64,000 nucleotides of DNA from Streptacidiphilus sp. ASG 303 (GTDB lineage: Bacteria > Actinomycetota > Actinomycetes > Streptomycetales > Streptomycetaceae): NCBI RefSeq assembly GCF_020991365.1, contig NZ_JAJLRA010000007.1:1-64000 (forward strand), read 5' to 3'. Every line of letters begins with the position of its first letter. Within the stretch, counting starts at the first letter, position 1. The translations under genes were made by a program, and so were the position numbers. A model generated the notes under the pieces. It was given only the letters and a program-made list of their open reading frames with translations, searched no databases and was not told where the DNA came from. Of the stretch, positions 8,519-17,911 are shown piece after piece.

Positions 8519-10645
8519 TCAGGCCGGGATGCTGGCGACGCCCCTCGCGAGGAACGGCTTGCCGTTGACCCGCTCGGAGACGCCCGCGCGGTCCAGGTAC
8601 GGCGTGATGCCGCCCAGGTGGAAGGGCCAGCCGGCGCCCGTGATCAGGCAGAGGTCGACGTCCTGCGCCTCGGCGACGACGCCCTCCTCCAGCATGAGGT
8701 GGATCTCCTCGGCGATGGCGTCGAGCGCCTTGTCGCGCACCTGCTCCTCGGTGAGGACCGTGGAGCCGACCTGGAAGAGCGCGGCGACCTCGGGGTCGAC
8801 CTCCTGCTTGCCCGACGCCCAGGTGTAGATGCCGCGCTTGCCGGCCTTCACGACGCGGCCCAGGTTCTCGGAGACGCCGAAGCGGTCCGGGTAGGCGGCG
8901 TGCAGCGTGCCCGCGACGTGGTGGGCGACGGCGGGGCCGACCAGCTCCAGCAGCACGATCGGGGACATCGGCAGGCCGAGGGGCTCCAGGGCCCGGTCGG
9001 CGACCTCGATCGGGGTGCCCTCGTCGATGGTGCCGAGGACGGTGCCGAGGAAGCGGGTGAGGACGCGGTTGACGACGAACGCCGGGGCGTCCTTCACCAG
9101 CACCGCGGTCTTCTTCAGCTTCTTCGCGGTGGCGAAGGCCGTGGCCAGCGAGGCGTCGTCGGTCCTCTCGCCGCGGACGATCTCCAGCAGCGGGAGGACG
9201 GCGACCGGGTTGAAGAAGTGGAAGCCGACGACCCGCTCGGGGTGCTGCAGCTTCGACGCCATCTCGGTGACCGACAGCGAGGAGGTGTTGGTGGCCAGGA
9301 TCGCGGTCGGCGAGACCACGGCCTCCAGCTCGGCGAAGACGTCCTGCTTGACGCCCATCTCCTCGAACACGGCCTCGATGACGAAGTCCGCGTCGCCGAA
9401 GGCGGCGGCCTTGTCCAGCGAGCCGCTGACCAGCGCCTTGAGGCGGTTGGCCTTGTCCTTGCCGATGCGGCCCTTGTCCAGCAGCTTGTCGATCTCGCCG
9501 TGGACGTAGCCCACGCCCTTGTCGATCCGCTCCTGGTCGATGTCGGTGAGGACCACCGGCACCTCCAGGCGGCGCGCGAAGAGCAGCGCCAGCTGGGAGG
9601 CCATCAGGCCCGCGCCGACGACGCCGACCTTGGTGACCTTGCGGGCCAGCGACTTGTCCGGGGCGCCGGCCGGCCGCTTGGCGCGCTTCTGCACCAGGTT
9701 GAAGGCGTACAGGCCGGCCCGCAGCTCGCCGCTCATGATGAGGTCGGCGAGCGCCTCGTCCTCGGCGTCGAAGCCCTTCTGGAGGTCCCCGTCCTTGGCG
9801 GCGGCGATGATGTCCAGCGCCCGGTACGGGGCCGGGGCGGCGCCGTGGACCTTGGAGTCGGCGACGAGGCGGCCGTGGGCGACGGCCTGGTCCCAGGCCT
9901 CGCCGCGGTCGATCTCCGGGCGCTCGACGGCGGTCTCGCCGGTGAGGACCGAGGCCGCCCAGAGCAGCGACTGCTCCAGGAAGTCGGCGGGCTCGAAGAT
10001 CGCGTCGGCGATGCCGAGCTCGAAGACCTGCCTTCCCTTGAGCTGCTTGTTCTGGCTCAGGGCGTTCTCGATGATCACCTGGACGGCCTTCTGCGGGCCG
10101 ATCAGGTTGGGGAGGATCGTGCAGCCGCCCCAGCCCGGCACCAGGCCGAGGAAGCACTCCGGCAGCGAGAACGCCGGGACGCCCGAGGAGACGGTGCGGT
10201 AGGTGCAGTGCAGGCCGATCTCCACGCCGCCGCCCATGGCGGCGCCGTTGTAGAACGCGAAGCTCGGCACCGGCAGCGCGGCGATGCGCTTGAAGACGTC
10301 GTGGCCGCCCTTGCCGATGGCGACTGCGTCGCTGCGCTCCTTGAGCACCTCGACGCCCTTCAGGTCGGCGCCGACCGCGAAGATGAACGGCTTGCCGGTG
10401 ACGGCGACGGCGACGATCTCCCCGGCGGCGGCCTCGCGCTCGACCTGGTCCAGCGCCTCGGAGAGCTTCGCGAGGGAGCCCGGGCCGAAGGTGGTCGGCT
10501 TGGTGTGGTCGAAGCCGTTGTCCAGGGTGACCAGCGCGAGGCGCCCGGCGCCCTTGGGCAGGTCGACGTGGCGGACGTGAGCCGTGGTCACGACCTCGTC
10601 CGGGAAGAGCTCGGCGGCGCGCTGCAGCAGCTCGGTGGTGGTCAC
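8519..10645 (-). CDS. fadB: fatty-acid oxidation multifunctional enzyme (enoyl-CoA hydratase / 3-hydroxyacyl-CoA dehydrogenase)
   Basis: Catalyses the hydration and the NAD-dependent dehydrogenation steps of beta-oxidation. The 708 residues comprise an N-terminal crotonase domain (about 1-300; NGAAMGGGVEIGLHCTYR oxyanion-hole region, PECFLGLVPGWGG with the catalytic Glu) and a 3-hydroxyacyl-CoA dehydrogenase part starting with the Rossmann motif GVVGAGLMASQLA near residue 335, ATNTSSLSV, and VGFHFFNPV with the catalytic His. The GTG start overlaps the thiolase stop in GTGA (10642-10645), so the two are translationally coupled and presumably form one complex. It resembles SCO6026 of S. coelicolor from memory. 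Confidence 0.95.
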   Translation of the reverse strand: MTTTELLQRAAELFPDEVVTTAHVRHVDLPKGAGRLALVTLDNGFDHTKPTTFGPGSLAKLSEALDQVEREAAAGEIVAVAVTGKPFIFAVGADLKGVEVLKERSDAVAIGKGGHDVFKRIAALPVPSFAFYNGAAMGGGVEIGLHCTYRTVSSGVPAFSLPECFLGLVPGWGGCTILPNLIGPQKAVQVIIENALSQNKQLKGRQVFELGIADAIFEPADFLEQSLLWAASVLTGETAVERPEIDRGEAWDQAVAHGRLVADSKVHGAAPAPYRALDIIAAAKDGDLQKGFDAEDEALADLIMSGELRAGLYAFNLVQKRAKRPAGAPDKSLARKVTKVGVVGAGLMASQLALLFARRLEVPVVLTDIDQERIDKGVGYVHGEIDKLLDKGRIGKDKANRLKALVSGSLDKAAAFGDADFVIEAVFEEMGVKQDVFAELEAVVSPTAILATNTSSLSVTEMASKLQHPERVVGFHFFNPVAVLPLLEIVRGERTDDASLATAFATAKKLKKTAVLVKDAPAFVVNRVLTRFLGTVLGTIDEGTPIEVADRALEPLGLPMSPIVLLELVGPAVAHHVAGTLHAAYPDRFGVSENLGRVVKAGKRGIYTWASGKQEVDPEVAALFQVGSTVLTEEQVRDKALDAIAEEIHLMLEEGVVAEAQDVDLCLITGAGWPFHLGGITPYLDRAGVSERVNGKPFLARGVASIPA

Positions 10646-11859
10646 TTGTCCCCCTCGAAGTGCGGGTTCTCCCAGATGACGGTCCCGCCCATGCCGAAGC
10701 CGATGCACATGGTGGTCAGGCCGTAGCGGACGTCCGGGCGCTCCTCGAAGCGGCGGGCCAGCTGGTTCATCAGGCGGACGCCGGAGGAGGCGAGCGGGTG
10801 GCCGAAGGCGATGGCGCCGCCGTACGGGTTGACGCGCTCGTCGTCGTCGGCGATGCCGTAGTGGTCCAGGAAGGCGAGCACCTGGACGGCGAAGGCCTCG
10901 TTGACCTCGAAGGCGCCGATGTCGGAGATCGACAGGCCGGCCTTGGCCAGGGCCTTCTCGGTCGCCGGGACCGGGCCGACGCCCATGACCTCGGGCTCCA
11001 CGCCGGCGAAGGCGTAGGAGACCAGGCGCATCCTCACCGGCAGGCCCAGCTCGACCGCGACGTCCTCGGCGGCCAGCAGCGAGGCGGTGGCGCCGTCGTT
11101 GAGGCCCGCGGAGTTGCCGGCGGTGATCCGGCCGTGCGGGCGGAACGGGGTCTTGAGGCCCGCCAGGCTCTCCAGGGTGGTGCCCGGGCGCATCGGCTCG
11201 TCGCTGACGGCCAGGCCCCAGCCGGTCTCGCCGGCCTCGGGGTTGGTGCGGCGCACCGCGATCGGCACCAGGTCGGGCTGGATCTTGCCGTCGGCGTACG
11301 CCTTGGCGGCCTTCTCCTGCGAGGCGACGGCGTAGGCGTCGCAGCGCTCCTTGGTCAGGTGCGGGAACCGGTCGTGCAGGTTCTCCGCGGTCATGCCCAT
11401 GAAGAGGGCCGACTCGTCGACCAGCTTCTCCGAGACGAAGCGCGGGTTGGGGTCGACGCCCTCGCCCATCGGGTGGCGGCCCATGTGCTCCACGCCGCCC
11501 GCGACGACCACGTCGTACGCGCCGAAGGCGATGCCGCCCGCGGTGGTGGTCACGGCGGTGAGCGCACCGGCGCACATGCGGTCGATGGCGTAGCCGGGAA
11601 CCGACTTCGGCAGCCCGGCCAGCAGGGCGGCGGTGCGGCCGATGGTCAGGCCCTGGTCGCCGATCTGGGTGGTGGCCGCGACGGCGACCTCGTCGATCCG
11701 CTCGACGGGCAGGTTCGGGTTGCGGCGGACGAGCTCCCGGATGCACTTGACGACCAGGTCGTCGGCGCGGGTCTCGTGGTAGATGCCCTTCGGGCCCGCC
11801 TTGCCGAACGGGGTGCGGACGCCGTCGACGAAGACGACGTCCCTCGCGGTACGAGGCAC
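10642..11859 (-). CDS. fadA: acetyl-CoA acyltransferase (thiolase)
   Basis: Cleaves 3-ketoacyl-CoA to acetyl-CoA and a shortened acyl-CoA, the last step of beta-oxidation. It has 405 residues. The nucleophilic Cys is in DRMCAGALTAV (near residue 95); the C-terminal half has GHPLASSG (catalytic His) and TMCIGFGMGG (second Cys). The start GTG 11859 is preceded by GGGAGGAG with good spacing; longer upstream frames have no homology. First gene of a two-gene operon with fadB. A possible operator lies about 90 bp upstream. Confidence 0.95.
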   Translation of the reverse strand: MPRTARDVVFVDGVRTPFGKAGPKGIYHETRADDLVVKCIRELVRRNPNLPVERIDEVAVAATTQIGDQGLTIGRTAALLAGLPKSVPGYAIDRMCAGALTAVTTTAGGIAFGAYDVVVAGGVEHMGRHPMGEGVDPNPRFVSEKLVDESALFMGMTAENLHDRFPHLTKERCDAYAVASQEKAAKAYADGKIQPDLVPIAVRRTNPEAGETGWGLAVSDEPMRPGTTLESLAGLKTPFRPHGRITAGNSAGLNDGATASLLAAEDVAVELGLPVRMRLVSYAFAGVEPEVMGVGPVPATEKALAKAGLSISDIGAFEVNEAFAVQVLAFLDHYGIADDDERVNPYGGAIAFGHPLASSGVRLMNQLARRFEERPDVRYGLTTMCIGFGMGGTVIWENPHFEGDK

Positions 11860-11949
11860 GGTGGCTCTCCTCCCAGGTCCCAGAATCAGGAGCCCAACAC
11901 GTCGGTGGTGCAGCGGCCGCGCACACGGAACCCGCCGCTTCGCGGTCAT

Positions 11950-11965
11950 GCTACTCGTCGGTAAC
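11950..11965 (-). promoter_or_regulatory. candidate promoter/operator of the fadA-fadB operon
   Basis: On the minus strand this reads GTTACCGACGAGTAGC. It contains a TAGCAT-like -10 (TANNNT) overlapping the partly symmetric TTACC/GAGTA element. It is the only AT-richer patch in the 366-bp gap 11860-12225. Role inferred only from position. Confidence 0.3.
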
Positions 11966-12122
11966 CAGGATGCACAGGGCGGCCGCCCCTTCGCGCGCCG
12001 GGTGTGGTGCGTGCCACTGCCGGTACGCCGCGGCCCGCCGCCCCGGACGGGGGCGGCGGGCCGCGGTGGCACGGAATCCGGGGCCTGCGGCCGCCGCGGG
12101 GAGCTCCGGACGGGGCCGCGTG

Positions 12123-12167
12123 CGTCGTCCGGTCGGCCGTCGTCCGGTCGGCCGTCGTCCGGTCGGC
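12123..12167. repeat. three copies of a 15-bp tandem repeat
   Basis: Units at 12123-12137, 12138-12152 and 12153-12167 are identical. They lie between the RNase D stop and the fad promoter. No gene is seen in 11860-12225. Confidence 0.85.
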
Positions 12168-12225
12168 CCCGGACGGGTGCGCCGCGGACGGGCCGCCCAC
12201 CGCGGGAAGGACGCCGGCGGGTGCC

Positions 12226-13473
12226 TCAGGCGTCCTTGCCGGCGGCGGCGAAGGCGGCCGCGAGCGCGGGCGCCACCAGCTCCACCTGCCAGCGCCGGGC
12301 GCCCCGGCCCCGCAGGGCGGCCGCCACCGCCTCGGCGTCCGCCTCGGCCGGCGGCTCCCAGCTGACCCGGCGGACCAGGTCGGGGGTGATGAGGTTCTCG
12401 GCCGGCAGGCCGTGCTCCTCGGCGAGCGCGCTCACGGCGGCCCTGGCCCCGGACAGCCGGGCGGCGGCCACCGGGTCCTTGTCGGCCCAGGCGCGCGGCG
12501 GCGGCGGGCCGTCGTGCGGCGCGGTGGCCGGCGGCAGCTCCGCCTCGGGGACGGCCCGCGCCCGCTCCACGGCGGCGAGCCACTGCTCCAGCTGCCGCCG
12601 GTGGACCCGGGGGCCGAAGCCCTGGACCGCCTGGAGCGCCTGGGCGGTGGCCGGCATGGCGAGGGCGGCCGCCACGATCGCGGCGTCGGAGAGGACCCGG
12701 CCCGGGGAGACGTCCCGCTCGCGGGCGACGCGGTCGCGCAGCTGCCACAGCTCGCGCACCGCGGCGAGCTGCCGGCGGCGGCGCACCTTGTGCAGTCCGG
12801 AGGTGCGGCGCCACGGGTCGACCCGGGGCGCGGGCGGCGGGGCGGCGGCGATCGCCGCGAACTCCTCCAGGGCCCAGTCCAGCTTGCCCTGGCTGTCCAG
12901 CTCCTGCTCGAGCGCGTCGCGCAGCTCGACCAGCACCTCGACATCCAGGGCCGCGTAGCGCAGCCAGGGCTCCGGCAGCGGGCGGGTGGACCAGTCGACC
13001 GCCGAGTGCTCCTTGGCCAGCGAGTAGCCGAGCACGTTCTCGGTCATCGGGCCGAGGCCGACCCGCGGGAAGCCGGCGATGCGGCCGGCGAGCTCGGTGT
13101 CGAAGAGCCGGGCGGGGCGCATGCCCACCTCGGCCAGGCAGGGCAGGTCCTGGGTGGCGGCGTGCACCACCCACTCGGCGTCGGCGAGCGCGGTCCCCAG
13201 GGCGGTGAGGTCGGGGCAGGCGATCGGGTCGATCAGGGCGGTCCCGGCCCCGGCGCGGCGCAGCTGGATGAGGTAGGCACGCTGCCCGTACCGGTAGCCG
13301 GAGGCGCGTTCGGCGTCCACCGCGACCGGACCGTCGCCCGAGGCGAAGGCGGCCACCGTCTCGGCGAGCGCCCCGGCGTCGGTCACGACCGGCGGGATGC
13401 CCTCCCGCGGCTCCAGCAGGGGGACCGGCCCCGGGTTCACGTCTACGGCGATGGCTTCTCGGGCGTCGGTCAC
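12226..13473 (-). CDS. rnd: ribonuclease D-family 3'-5' exoribonuclease with HRDC domain
   Basis: A 415-residue DEDD-family exonuclease expected to trim the 3' ends of structured RNAs. Exo motif I is VAVDAERASGYRYGQRA (D-x-E), followed by LIQLRR; motif II is in VVHAATQDLPCL; motif III is in YAALDVEVLVEL (Y-x3-D). An HRDC-type helical region follows (about 220-300), and the C-terminus is a second helical domain. The start is GTG 13473 (reads MTDAREAIAVDV). It lies downstream of whiI on the same strand with a 186-bp gap. Matches the neighbour of whiI in S. coelicolor (SCO6028) from memory. Confidence 0.92.
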   Translation of the reverse strand: MTDAREAIAVDVNPGPVPLLEPREGIPPVVTDAGALAETVAAFASGDGPVAVDAERASGYRYGQRAYLIQLRRAGAGTALIDPIACPDLTALGTALADAEWVVHAATQDLPCLAEVGMRPARLFDTELAGRIAGFPRVGLGPMTENVLGYSLAKEHSAVDWSTRPLPEPWLRYAALDVEVLVELRDALEQELDSQGKLDWALEEFAAIAAAPPPAPRVDPWRRTSGLHKVRRRRQLAAVRELWQLRDRVARERDVSPGRVLSDAAIVAAALAMPATAQALQAVQGFGPRVHRRQLEQWLAAVERARAVPEAELPPATAPHDGPPPPRAWADKDPVAAARLSGARAAVSALAEEHGLPAENLITPDLVRRVSWEPPAEADAEAVAAALRGRGARRWQVELVAPALAAAFAAAGKDA

Positions 13474-13659
13474 CCCCCAAGGGTACGCCGGGGCGTGTGT
13501 CGGGGGTCGGACAAGCGTCGGGAGCGGGGGAGGGGGCCCGCGGGCGCCTCCGCCCGCGACCCCGGACGGGGCGCGGGCGGAGGCGGGTGGTGGCGGGCGG
13601 CGGAGTCGGGTCGGAAGGGCAGGGAAACGTTCCTCCGGCCGGGTGGTGGGCGGGTGGGG

Positions 13660-14358
13660 TCAGTGGATGATGCCGGTCCGCAGGGCCACTGCGACCATGC
13701 CGGCCCGGTCGCCGGTGCCCAGCTTGCGGGCGATCCGCGCCAGGTGGCTCTTCACGGTCAGTGCGGACAGGCCCATGGCGACGCCGATGGCCTTGTTGGA
13801 CTGGCCCTCGGCGACCAGGCGCAGCACCTCCACCTCCCGGCCGGAGAGCTCCCGGTAGGTGGTGGGCTGCGCCCCGGGGGTCCCGGGTGCGGCGGGTGCG
13901 CCCGGGGTGCCGGGCATGCCCGGGCGGCGCATCCGGCCGGCCATCCCGGCGGCGCCCAGCGGCATGCCCGGGCGTCCCGGCATGCCGATGGACCCGCGGG
14001 TGCCGGTCACCACGTAGCCCTTGACGCCGCCGGCGAGGGCGCTGCGGACGGCGCCGATGTCGTCGGCGGCGGAGAGGGCGAGGCCGTTGGGCCAGCCCGC
14101 GGCCCTGGTCTCGGCCAGGATGGTCAGCCCGGAGCCGTCCGGGAGGTGGACGTCGGCCACGCAGATGTCGCGGGGAGTGCTGACCCGCGGCCTCGCCTCT
14201 GCGATGGAGGACGCCTCGATGACGTCGCGCACGCCCAGGGCCCACAGGTGCCGGGTGACGGTGTTGCGGACACGCGGGTCCGCCACGACCACCATGGCAG
14301 TGGGCTTCGTCGGACGGTAGGCGACCAGGTTTGCGGGGTGCTCGAGAAGGACCGACAC
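13660..14358 (-). CDS. whiI: atypical response regulator WhiI (sporulation septation)
   Basis: An orphan NarL/LuxR-type regulator needed for late sporulation; with BldM it forms a heterodimeric activator (established for Streptomyces). It has 232 residues. The receiver (about 20-120) retains D27 and D69, the numbering I recall for S. coelicolor WhiI, but the second acidic residue next to D27 is missing (A26) and the conserved Lys is Thr (T118 in GYVVTG), so phosphorylation is doubtful. A Gly-Pro-Met-rich, collagen-like linker (122-165) joins a C-terminal HTH (LSGREVEVLRLVAEGQSNKA). GTG 14358 follows AGGAGGCCTG. It is preceded by DUF3000 and a WhiG-type promoter, and followed by RNase D, as in S. 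coelicolor SCO6028-SCO6030 from memory. Confidence 0.92.
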   Translation of the reverse strand: MSVLLEHPANLVAYRPTKPTAMVVVADPRVRNTVTRHLWALGVRDVIEASSIAEARPRVSTPRDICVADVHLPDGSGLTILAETRAAGWPNGLALSAADDIGAVRSALAGGVKGYVVTGTRGSIGMPGRPGMPLGAAGMAGRMRRPGMPGTPGAPAAPGTPGAQPTTYRELSGREVEVLRLVAEGQSNKAIGVAMGLSALTVKSHLARIARKLGTGDRAGMVAVALRTGIIH

Positions 14359-14438
14359 CAGGCCTCCTGATAGGGGAGTGGCGGGACGGAACCCCGGTGG
14401 GGGCGCTGGGGTTCCGCTTGCGGAAAGGGTCACTCACT

Positions 14439-14466
14439 GCTTCGGCACCGACCCCGGGGGGCTTTA
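14439..14466 (-). promoter_or_regulatory. candidate sigma-WhiG promoter of whiI
   Basis: On the minus strand: TAAA (14466-14463), 16 nt, then GCCGAAGC (14446-14439). This is close to the flagellar/WhiG-type consensus TAAA-N15-GCCGATAA. It would give a leader of roughly 70 nt before the whiI GTG. whiI is a known WhiG target in S. coelicolor. The 250-bp gap also holds palindromes CGATC-AC-GATCG (14472-14483) and GGTCGA-GT-TCGACC (14520-14533), and two GACAC words (the WhiA core site). Confidence 0.6.
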
Positions 14467-14608
14467 GCGGGCGATCACGATCGAGGGACACGCAATCCGG
14501 ACAAATCGTGCACTAGATCGGTCGAGTTCGACCAGAGGGCGCTCAAGTTCGATCGACAACGGTCATTTTGTCGACACTCTGAGTCAAAAAAGGGGGCGCG
14601 CGGGCTAC

Positions 14609-15259
14609 TCAGCGTGAGCGCGGACGCCGGCGGGCCGGCATCGGAACCACTCCGCCGAGCGACGGCGCGTCCGGGGGCGCGCCGTGCGCCGGTGCCGCCG
14701 GGGGCAGCCCGGCGCAGGCGCACAGCAGGTCGCCCCAGGCCGCCAGGTGCCGTTCGAACCGCCCGTCGGCGGGCGTCCACGACGCCCGCACCTCGATCTC
14801 GGTGGAGCTGTCGCGCTCCGCGAGGGCACCGAAGTACTGGGAGGCGCAGCGGGTCACCGTGCCCCCTGCCTCCGTGTACCGGGCGGCGTTCGCACCCAGC
14901 GCGTCGAGCAGCCACGCCCAGCCCACCTCGGACAGCAGCGGGTCGCCCGCCATCTCCGGCTCCAGCTCGGCCCGGGTCAGGGTCACCACCCGGAAGCTCC
15001 CCTGCCAGGCCTCGTGTCCGGCCGGGTCGTGCAGCAGCACCAGCCGCCCCTCGGCCAGCTCCTCGCCGTCGACCTCCACGGAGGCGGTCAGGGCGTGCGC
15101 GTACGGCGCGAGGCGGCGCGGCGCCGGCGCGGAGCCGAGCCGCACCTCCGGCCGCAGCCTGGCCGCGGACAGCGCCCCGACAGCGTCGCGGAACGCCGCG
15201 GGCCGGGCGTCCTCGCCCGTGCCGCCGCCGTGTGCGGGACCTCCGCTGACCGCTGCCAT
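14609..15259 (-). CDS. DUF3000 family protein
   Basis: A 216-residue soluble protein with no recognised catalytic motif. It has a compact N-terminal domain (about 20-190) with [20 protein letters not shown] and [16 protein letters not shown], and a basic Pro/Arg tail ([11 protein letters not shown]). It is conserved beside hemE and whiI in streptomycetes. It diverges from hemE (237 bp apart). The function is unknown and proximity to heme genes is only suggestive. The start ATG 15259 is the first one matching the conserved domain. Confidence 0.75.
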   Translation of the reverse strand: MAAVSGGPAHGGGTGEDARPAAFRDAVGALSAARLRPEVRLGSAPAPRRLAPYAHALTASVEVDGEELAEGRLVLLHDPAGHEAWQGSFRVVTLTRAELEPEMAGDPLLSEVGWAWLLDALGANAARYTEAGGTVTRCASQYFGALAERDSSTEIEVRASWTPADGRFERHLAAWGDLLCACAGLPPAAPAHGAPPDAPSLGGVVPMPARRRPRSR

Positions 15260-15411
15260 GAGCCGAAGCGTAGGGCGGGCGGCCCGCGGATCGGTGGAAC
15301 GCGCCCGGCGCGGCGCGGCGGAGAGCGCTCCCGGCGGCCGGGGCGTGACCGGGGCGGGACCGGGGCGGTCCGCGCCCGCGCGCCGCGGGGGACCGGCGCT
15401 CCCGGGCAGCA

Positions 15412-15438
15412 GGGCGGGCAGGGCGGGCAGGGCGGGCA
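15412..15438. repeat. 9-bp tandem repeat upstream of hemE
   Basis: Three identical GGGCGGGCA units and a partial fourth, about 60 bp before the hemE start. No function inferred. Confidence 0.7.
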
Positions 15439-15496
15439 GGGCGGCAGGGCCGCCGGGCGGCACGGGCGCCGCGGGGCGCGTGCGAAGATTTCCCCC

Positions 15497-16606
15497 GTGA
15501 GCGATACCAGCGCAGCGACCCCCGTACCGACGCCCGGCACCAGCACCCGGCAGCCCGCCGCGGCACGCGGCGCCGCCCACGACTCGGCCTTCCTGCGCGC
15601 CTGCCGGCGCGAGGCCGTGCCGCACACCCCCGTGTGGTTCATGAGGCAGGCCGGCCGGTCGCTGCCCGAGTACCTCAAGGTGCGCGAAGGCGTGGCGATG
15701 CTCGACTCCTGCATGCGGCCCGACCTGGTCAAGGAGATCACCCTGCAGCCGGTGCGCCGGCACGGGGTGGACGCGGCCATCTACTTCAGCGACATCGTGG
15801 TGCCGCTCAAGGCCATCGGCCTGGACCTCGACATCAAGCCCGGCGTCGGCCCCGTCGTCGCCGACCCGATCCGCACCCGCGCCGACCTGGAGCGGCTGCG
15901 CCCGCTGGAGCCGGACGACGTCCGCTACATCACCGAGGCCGTCGGCCTGCTGGTGGACGAGCTCGGCGCCACCCCGCTGATCGGCTTCGCCGGCGCGCCC
16001 TTCACCCTCGCCAGCTACCTGGTCGAGGGCGGCCCGTCCAAGAACCACGAGCGCACCAAGGCGATGATGTACGGCGAGCCCGGGCTCTGGGCCGACCTGC
16101 TCGACCGCCTCGCCGACATCACCGCGGCCTTCCTGAAGGTGCAGATCGAGGCGGGCGCCTCCGCCGTGCAGCTCTTCGACTCCTGGGTCGGCGCCCTCGC
16201 CCCCCGGGACTACCGTGCCTCCGTGATGCCCGCCAGCCGCAAGGTCTTCGACGCCGTCGCCGGGTACGGCGTGCCCCGCATCCACTTCGGCGTGGGCACC
16301 GGCGAGCTGCTCGGACTGATGGGCGAGGCCGGCGCGGACGTCGTCGGCGTCGACTGGCGGGTGCCGCTGGACGAGGCGCACCGGCGGGTCGGCCCCGGCA
16401 AGGCCCTCCAGGGCAACCTCGACCCGGCGGTGCTCTTCGCCCCCGAGTCGGCGGTGCGGGCCAAGGCCGACGAGGTGCTCGCCGCCGCCGGGGCCCTCGG
16501 CGGCACCGGCCACGTCTTCAACCTCGGCCACGGCGTGCTGCCCACCACCGACCCCGACGCGCTGACCCGCCTGGTGGCGTACGTCCACGAGGCGACCGCC
16601 CGCTGA
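15497..16606 (+). CDS. hemE: uroporphyrinogen decarboxylase
   Basis: Decarboxylates uroporphyrinogen III to coproporphyrinogen III. It has 369 residues, with an N-terminal extension of about 30. Family motifs present: [15 protein letters not shown] (substrate-binding Arg residues), [30 protein letters not shown], and [13 protein letters not shown] 15497 has no clear Shine-Dalgarno; AAGATT lies 6 nt upstream and might be a -10 of a leaderless transcript. It heads the heme genes of the window, with cgoX and chdC about 1.5-3 kb downstream on the same strand, separated by the opposing DUF4349 gene. Confidence 0.96.
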   Translation: MSDTSAATPVPTPGTSTRQPAAARGAAHDSAFLRACRREAVPHTPVWFMRQAGRSLPEYLKVREGVAMLDSCMRPDLVKEITLQPVRRHGVDAAIYFSDIVVPLKAIGLDLDIKPGVGPVVADPIRTRADLERLRPLEPDDVRYITEAVGLLVDELGATPLIGFAGAPFTLASYLVEGGPSKNHERTKAMMYGEPGLWADLLDRLADITAAFLKVQIEAGASAVQLFDSWVGALAPRDYRASVMPASRKVFDAVAGYGVPRIHFGVGTGELLGLMGEAGADVVGVDWRVPLDEAHRRVGPGKALQGNLDPAVLFAPESAVRAKADEVLAAAGALGGTGHVFNLGHGVLPTTDPDALTRLVAYVHEATAR

Positions 16607-16747
16607 CCGGTACCGCCCGCTGACCGGCACCGCTTCCCGACCGGTGCCGTCCGCCGATCCGGCATCGCCCGCCGGTCCGGCTGCCCGCCCCGCCGCCCTC
16701 CGGCCCGGGGCGGGCCGCCGCGCCGGGGCCGGGGGCGGCCCCTCCGG

Positions 16748-17767
16748 TCAGCTCCCCCCGGCCGGGGCCGCCGGCTCCACGGGCCCCGGCGGGGCGGCCG
16801 GTACGCGGCCCGCCGCCCGGCGGCGCCGCGCCAGCCGCACCGCCAGCCATCCGGCGGGCGCCAGGACCAGGGCGAAGGGCGCGACGGCCGCGAGGCACAC
16901 CAGCAGCCCGCGCGCGGTCACGTACAGCGCGTGCCAGCCCGCCCCCAGTGCGTGTCCCGCCGACGCCCAGAACCCCCGGTGCCCGCCGCCCGGCGCCGCG
17001 GCCGGGTCCGGCGAGGGGGCGACGAGGTCGACCGTGAGGGTGGAGAGCGCCGTCCGGGAGGCCAGCTCCTGCTGCTGCCGCTCCAGCGACTCCAGGTCGG
17101 CCTCCCGCCGGCCCAGTTCGGCCTCCAGGGCCACCACGTCGGTGATGCCGGCCGCCCGGTCCATGAGCGCGCGGACGCGCGCCACGCTGGCGCGCTGCGT
17201 CCTCAGCCGACTCTCCACGTCGACCACCCGGTCGGTGACGTCCTCGGCCTCGCGGTGCCGCCGGAGCACCCGCCCCAGCCGTCCGGCGCCCGCCAGGGTC
17301 CGGTCGAAGGCGGCCGCCGGCACCTTGGCCACCAGCTGCGCCCCCTCCTGCGGATCCCCGCCGGGCGTGGCCGCACCCCCCTGGCCGGACGCCGTCTCGC
17401 TGCTCACGTAGCCGCCCGCGCCGGTGACCAGGCCGTGCAGGCGCTCCAGCGTGCCCGCCACGTCCGCGGCCTCCAGCTCCAGCTCGGCGGTGTACGCGAT
17501 GGACCGCCCCGCGGTCGCCGCGGCGGACGGACTCCCCGCCGGGGTCCCCGCCCCCGTGGGGCCGGCGCCCGGCAGGGCCGCCGCGGCCCTGCCGCCGCCC
17601 TCCTTCGCCGCGCCGCCCGCCGCGGAGTCCTGCGCCCGGGCCGCGCCCGGCACCGCTTTGTCCGCCGCGCTCGGGCCGCTGCCGCTCCCGGCGCTGCACC
17701 CCGCGCCCAGCAGGGCCAGCGCCGCCAGCAGCGCACCCCCCGCGGCGGTGGCCGCTCTGCCGCTCAT
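16748..17767 (-). CDS. DUF4349 lipoprotein
   Basis: A 339-residue envelope protein. The signal peptide ends in the lipobox LLGAGC (Cys at about 24). A low-complexity Ala/Gly linker precedes the DUF4349 core (about 90-255), which begins IAYTAELELEAADVAGTLERL and includes a predicted coiled coil (DVVALEAELGRREADLESLE). A C-terminal hydrophobic segment (about 285-310) and a basic Arg tail follow, suggesting an extracytoplasmic domain tethered at both ends. Function unknown. It lies between hemE and cgoX but on the opposite strand. Confidence 0.82.
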   Translation of the reverse strand: MSGRAATAAGGALLAALALLGAGCSAGSGSGPSAADKAVPGAARAQDSAAGGAAKEGGGRAAAALPGAGPTGAGTPAGSPSAAATAGRSIAYTAELELEAADVAGTLERLHGLVTGAGGYVSSETASGQGGAATPGGDPQEGAQLVAKVPAAAFDRTLAGAGRLGRVLRRHREAEDVTDRVVDVESRLRTQRASVARVRALMDRAAGITDVVALEAELGRREADLESLERQQQELASRTALSTLTVDLVAPSPDPAAAPGGGHRGFWASAGHALGAGWHALYVTARGLLVCLAAVAPFALVLAPAGWLAVRLARRRRAAGRVPAAPPGPVEPAAPAGGS

Positions 17768-17911
17768 CCCCGTTCCCCCTCGTCCTGTCCCGCCGGCCCC
17801 TGCGGACCGCCCGCACCGTCCCGCCGCCGATCCGGCGGCGACGGGGATGGGACGCGGCCGGCCGTCCCGCGTTCCCGACCGTGCGTTGCGAAAGGGTCAC
17901 GGTCCGGAACG

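Noticed and set aside
5237-10726. Plus-strand open frame of 1829 codons opposite the phosphatase and fadAB genes
   Set aside because: Composition is Arg/Gly/Ala/His-rich without any domain; it is the antisense of three well-supported genes. Such frames are common in GC-rich DNA because stops are rare.
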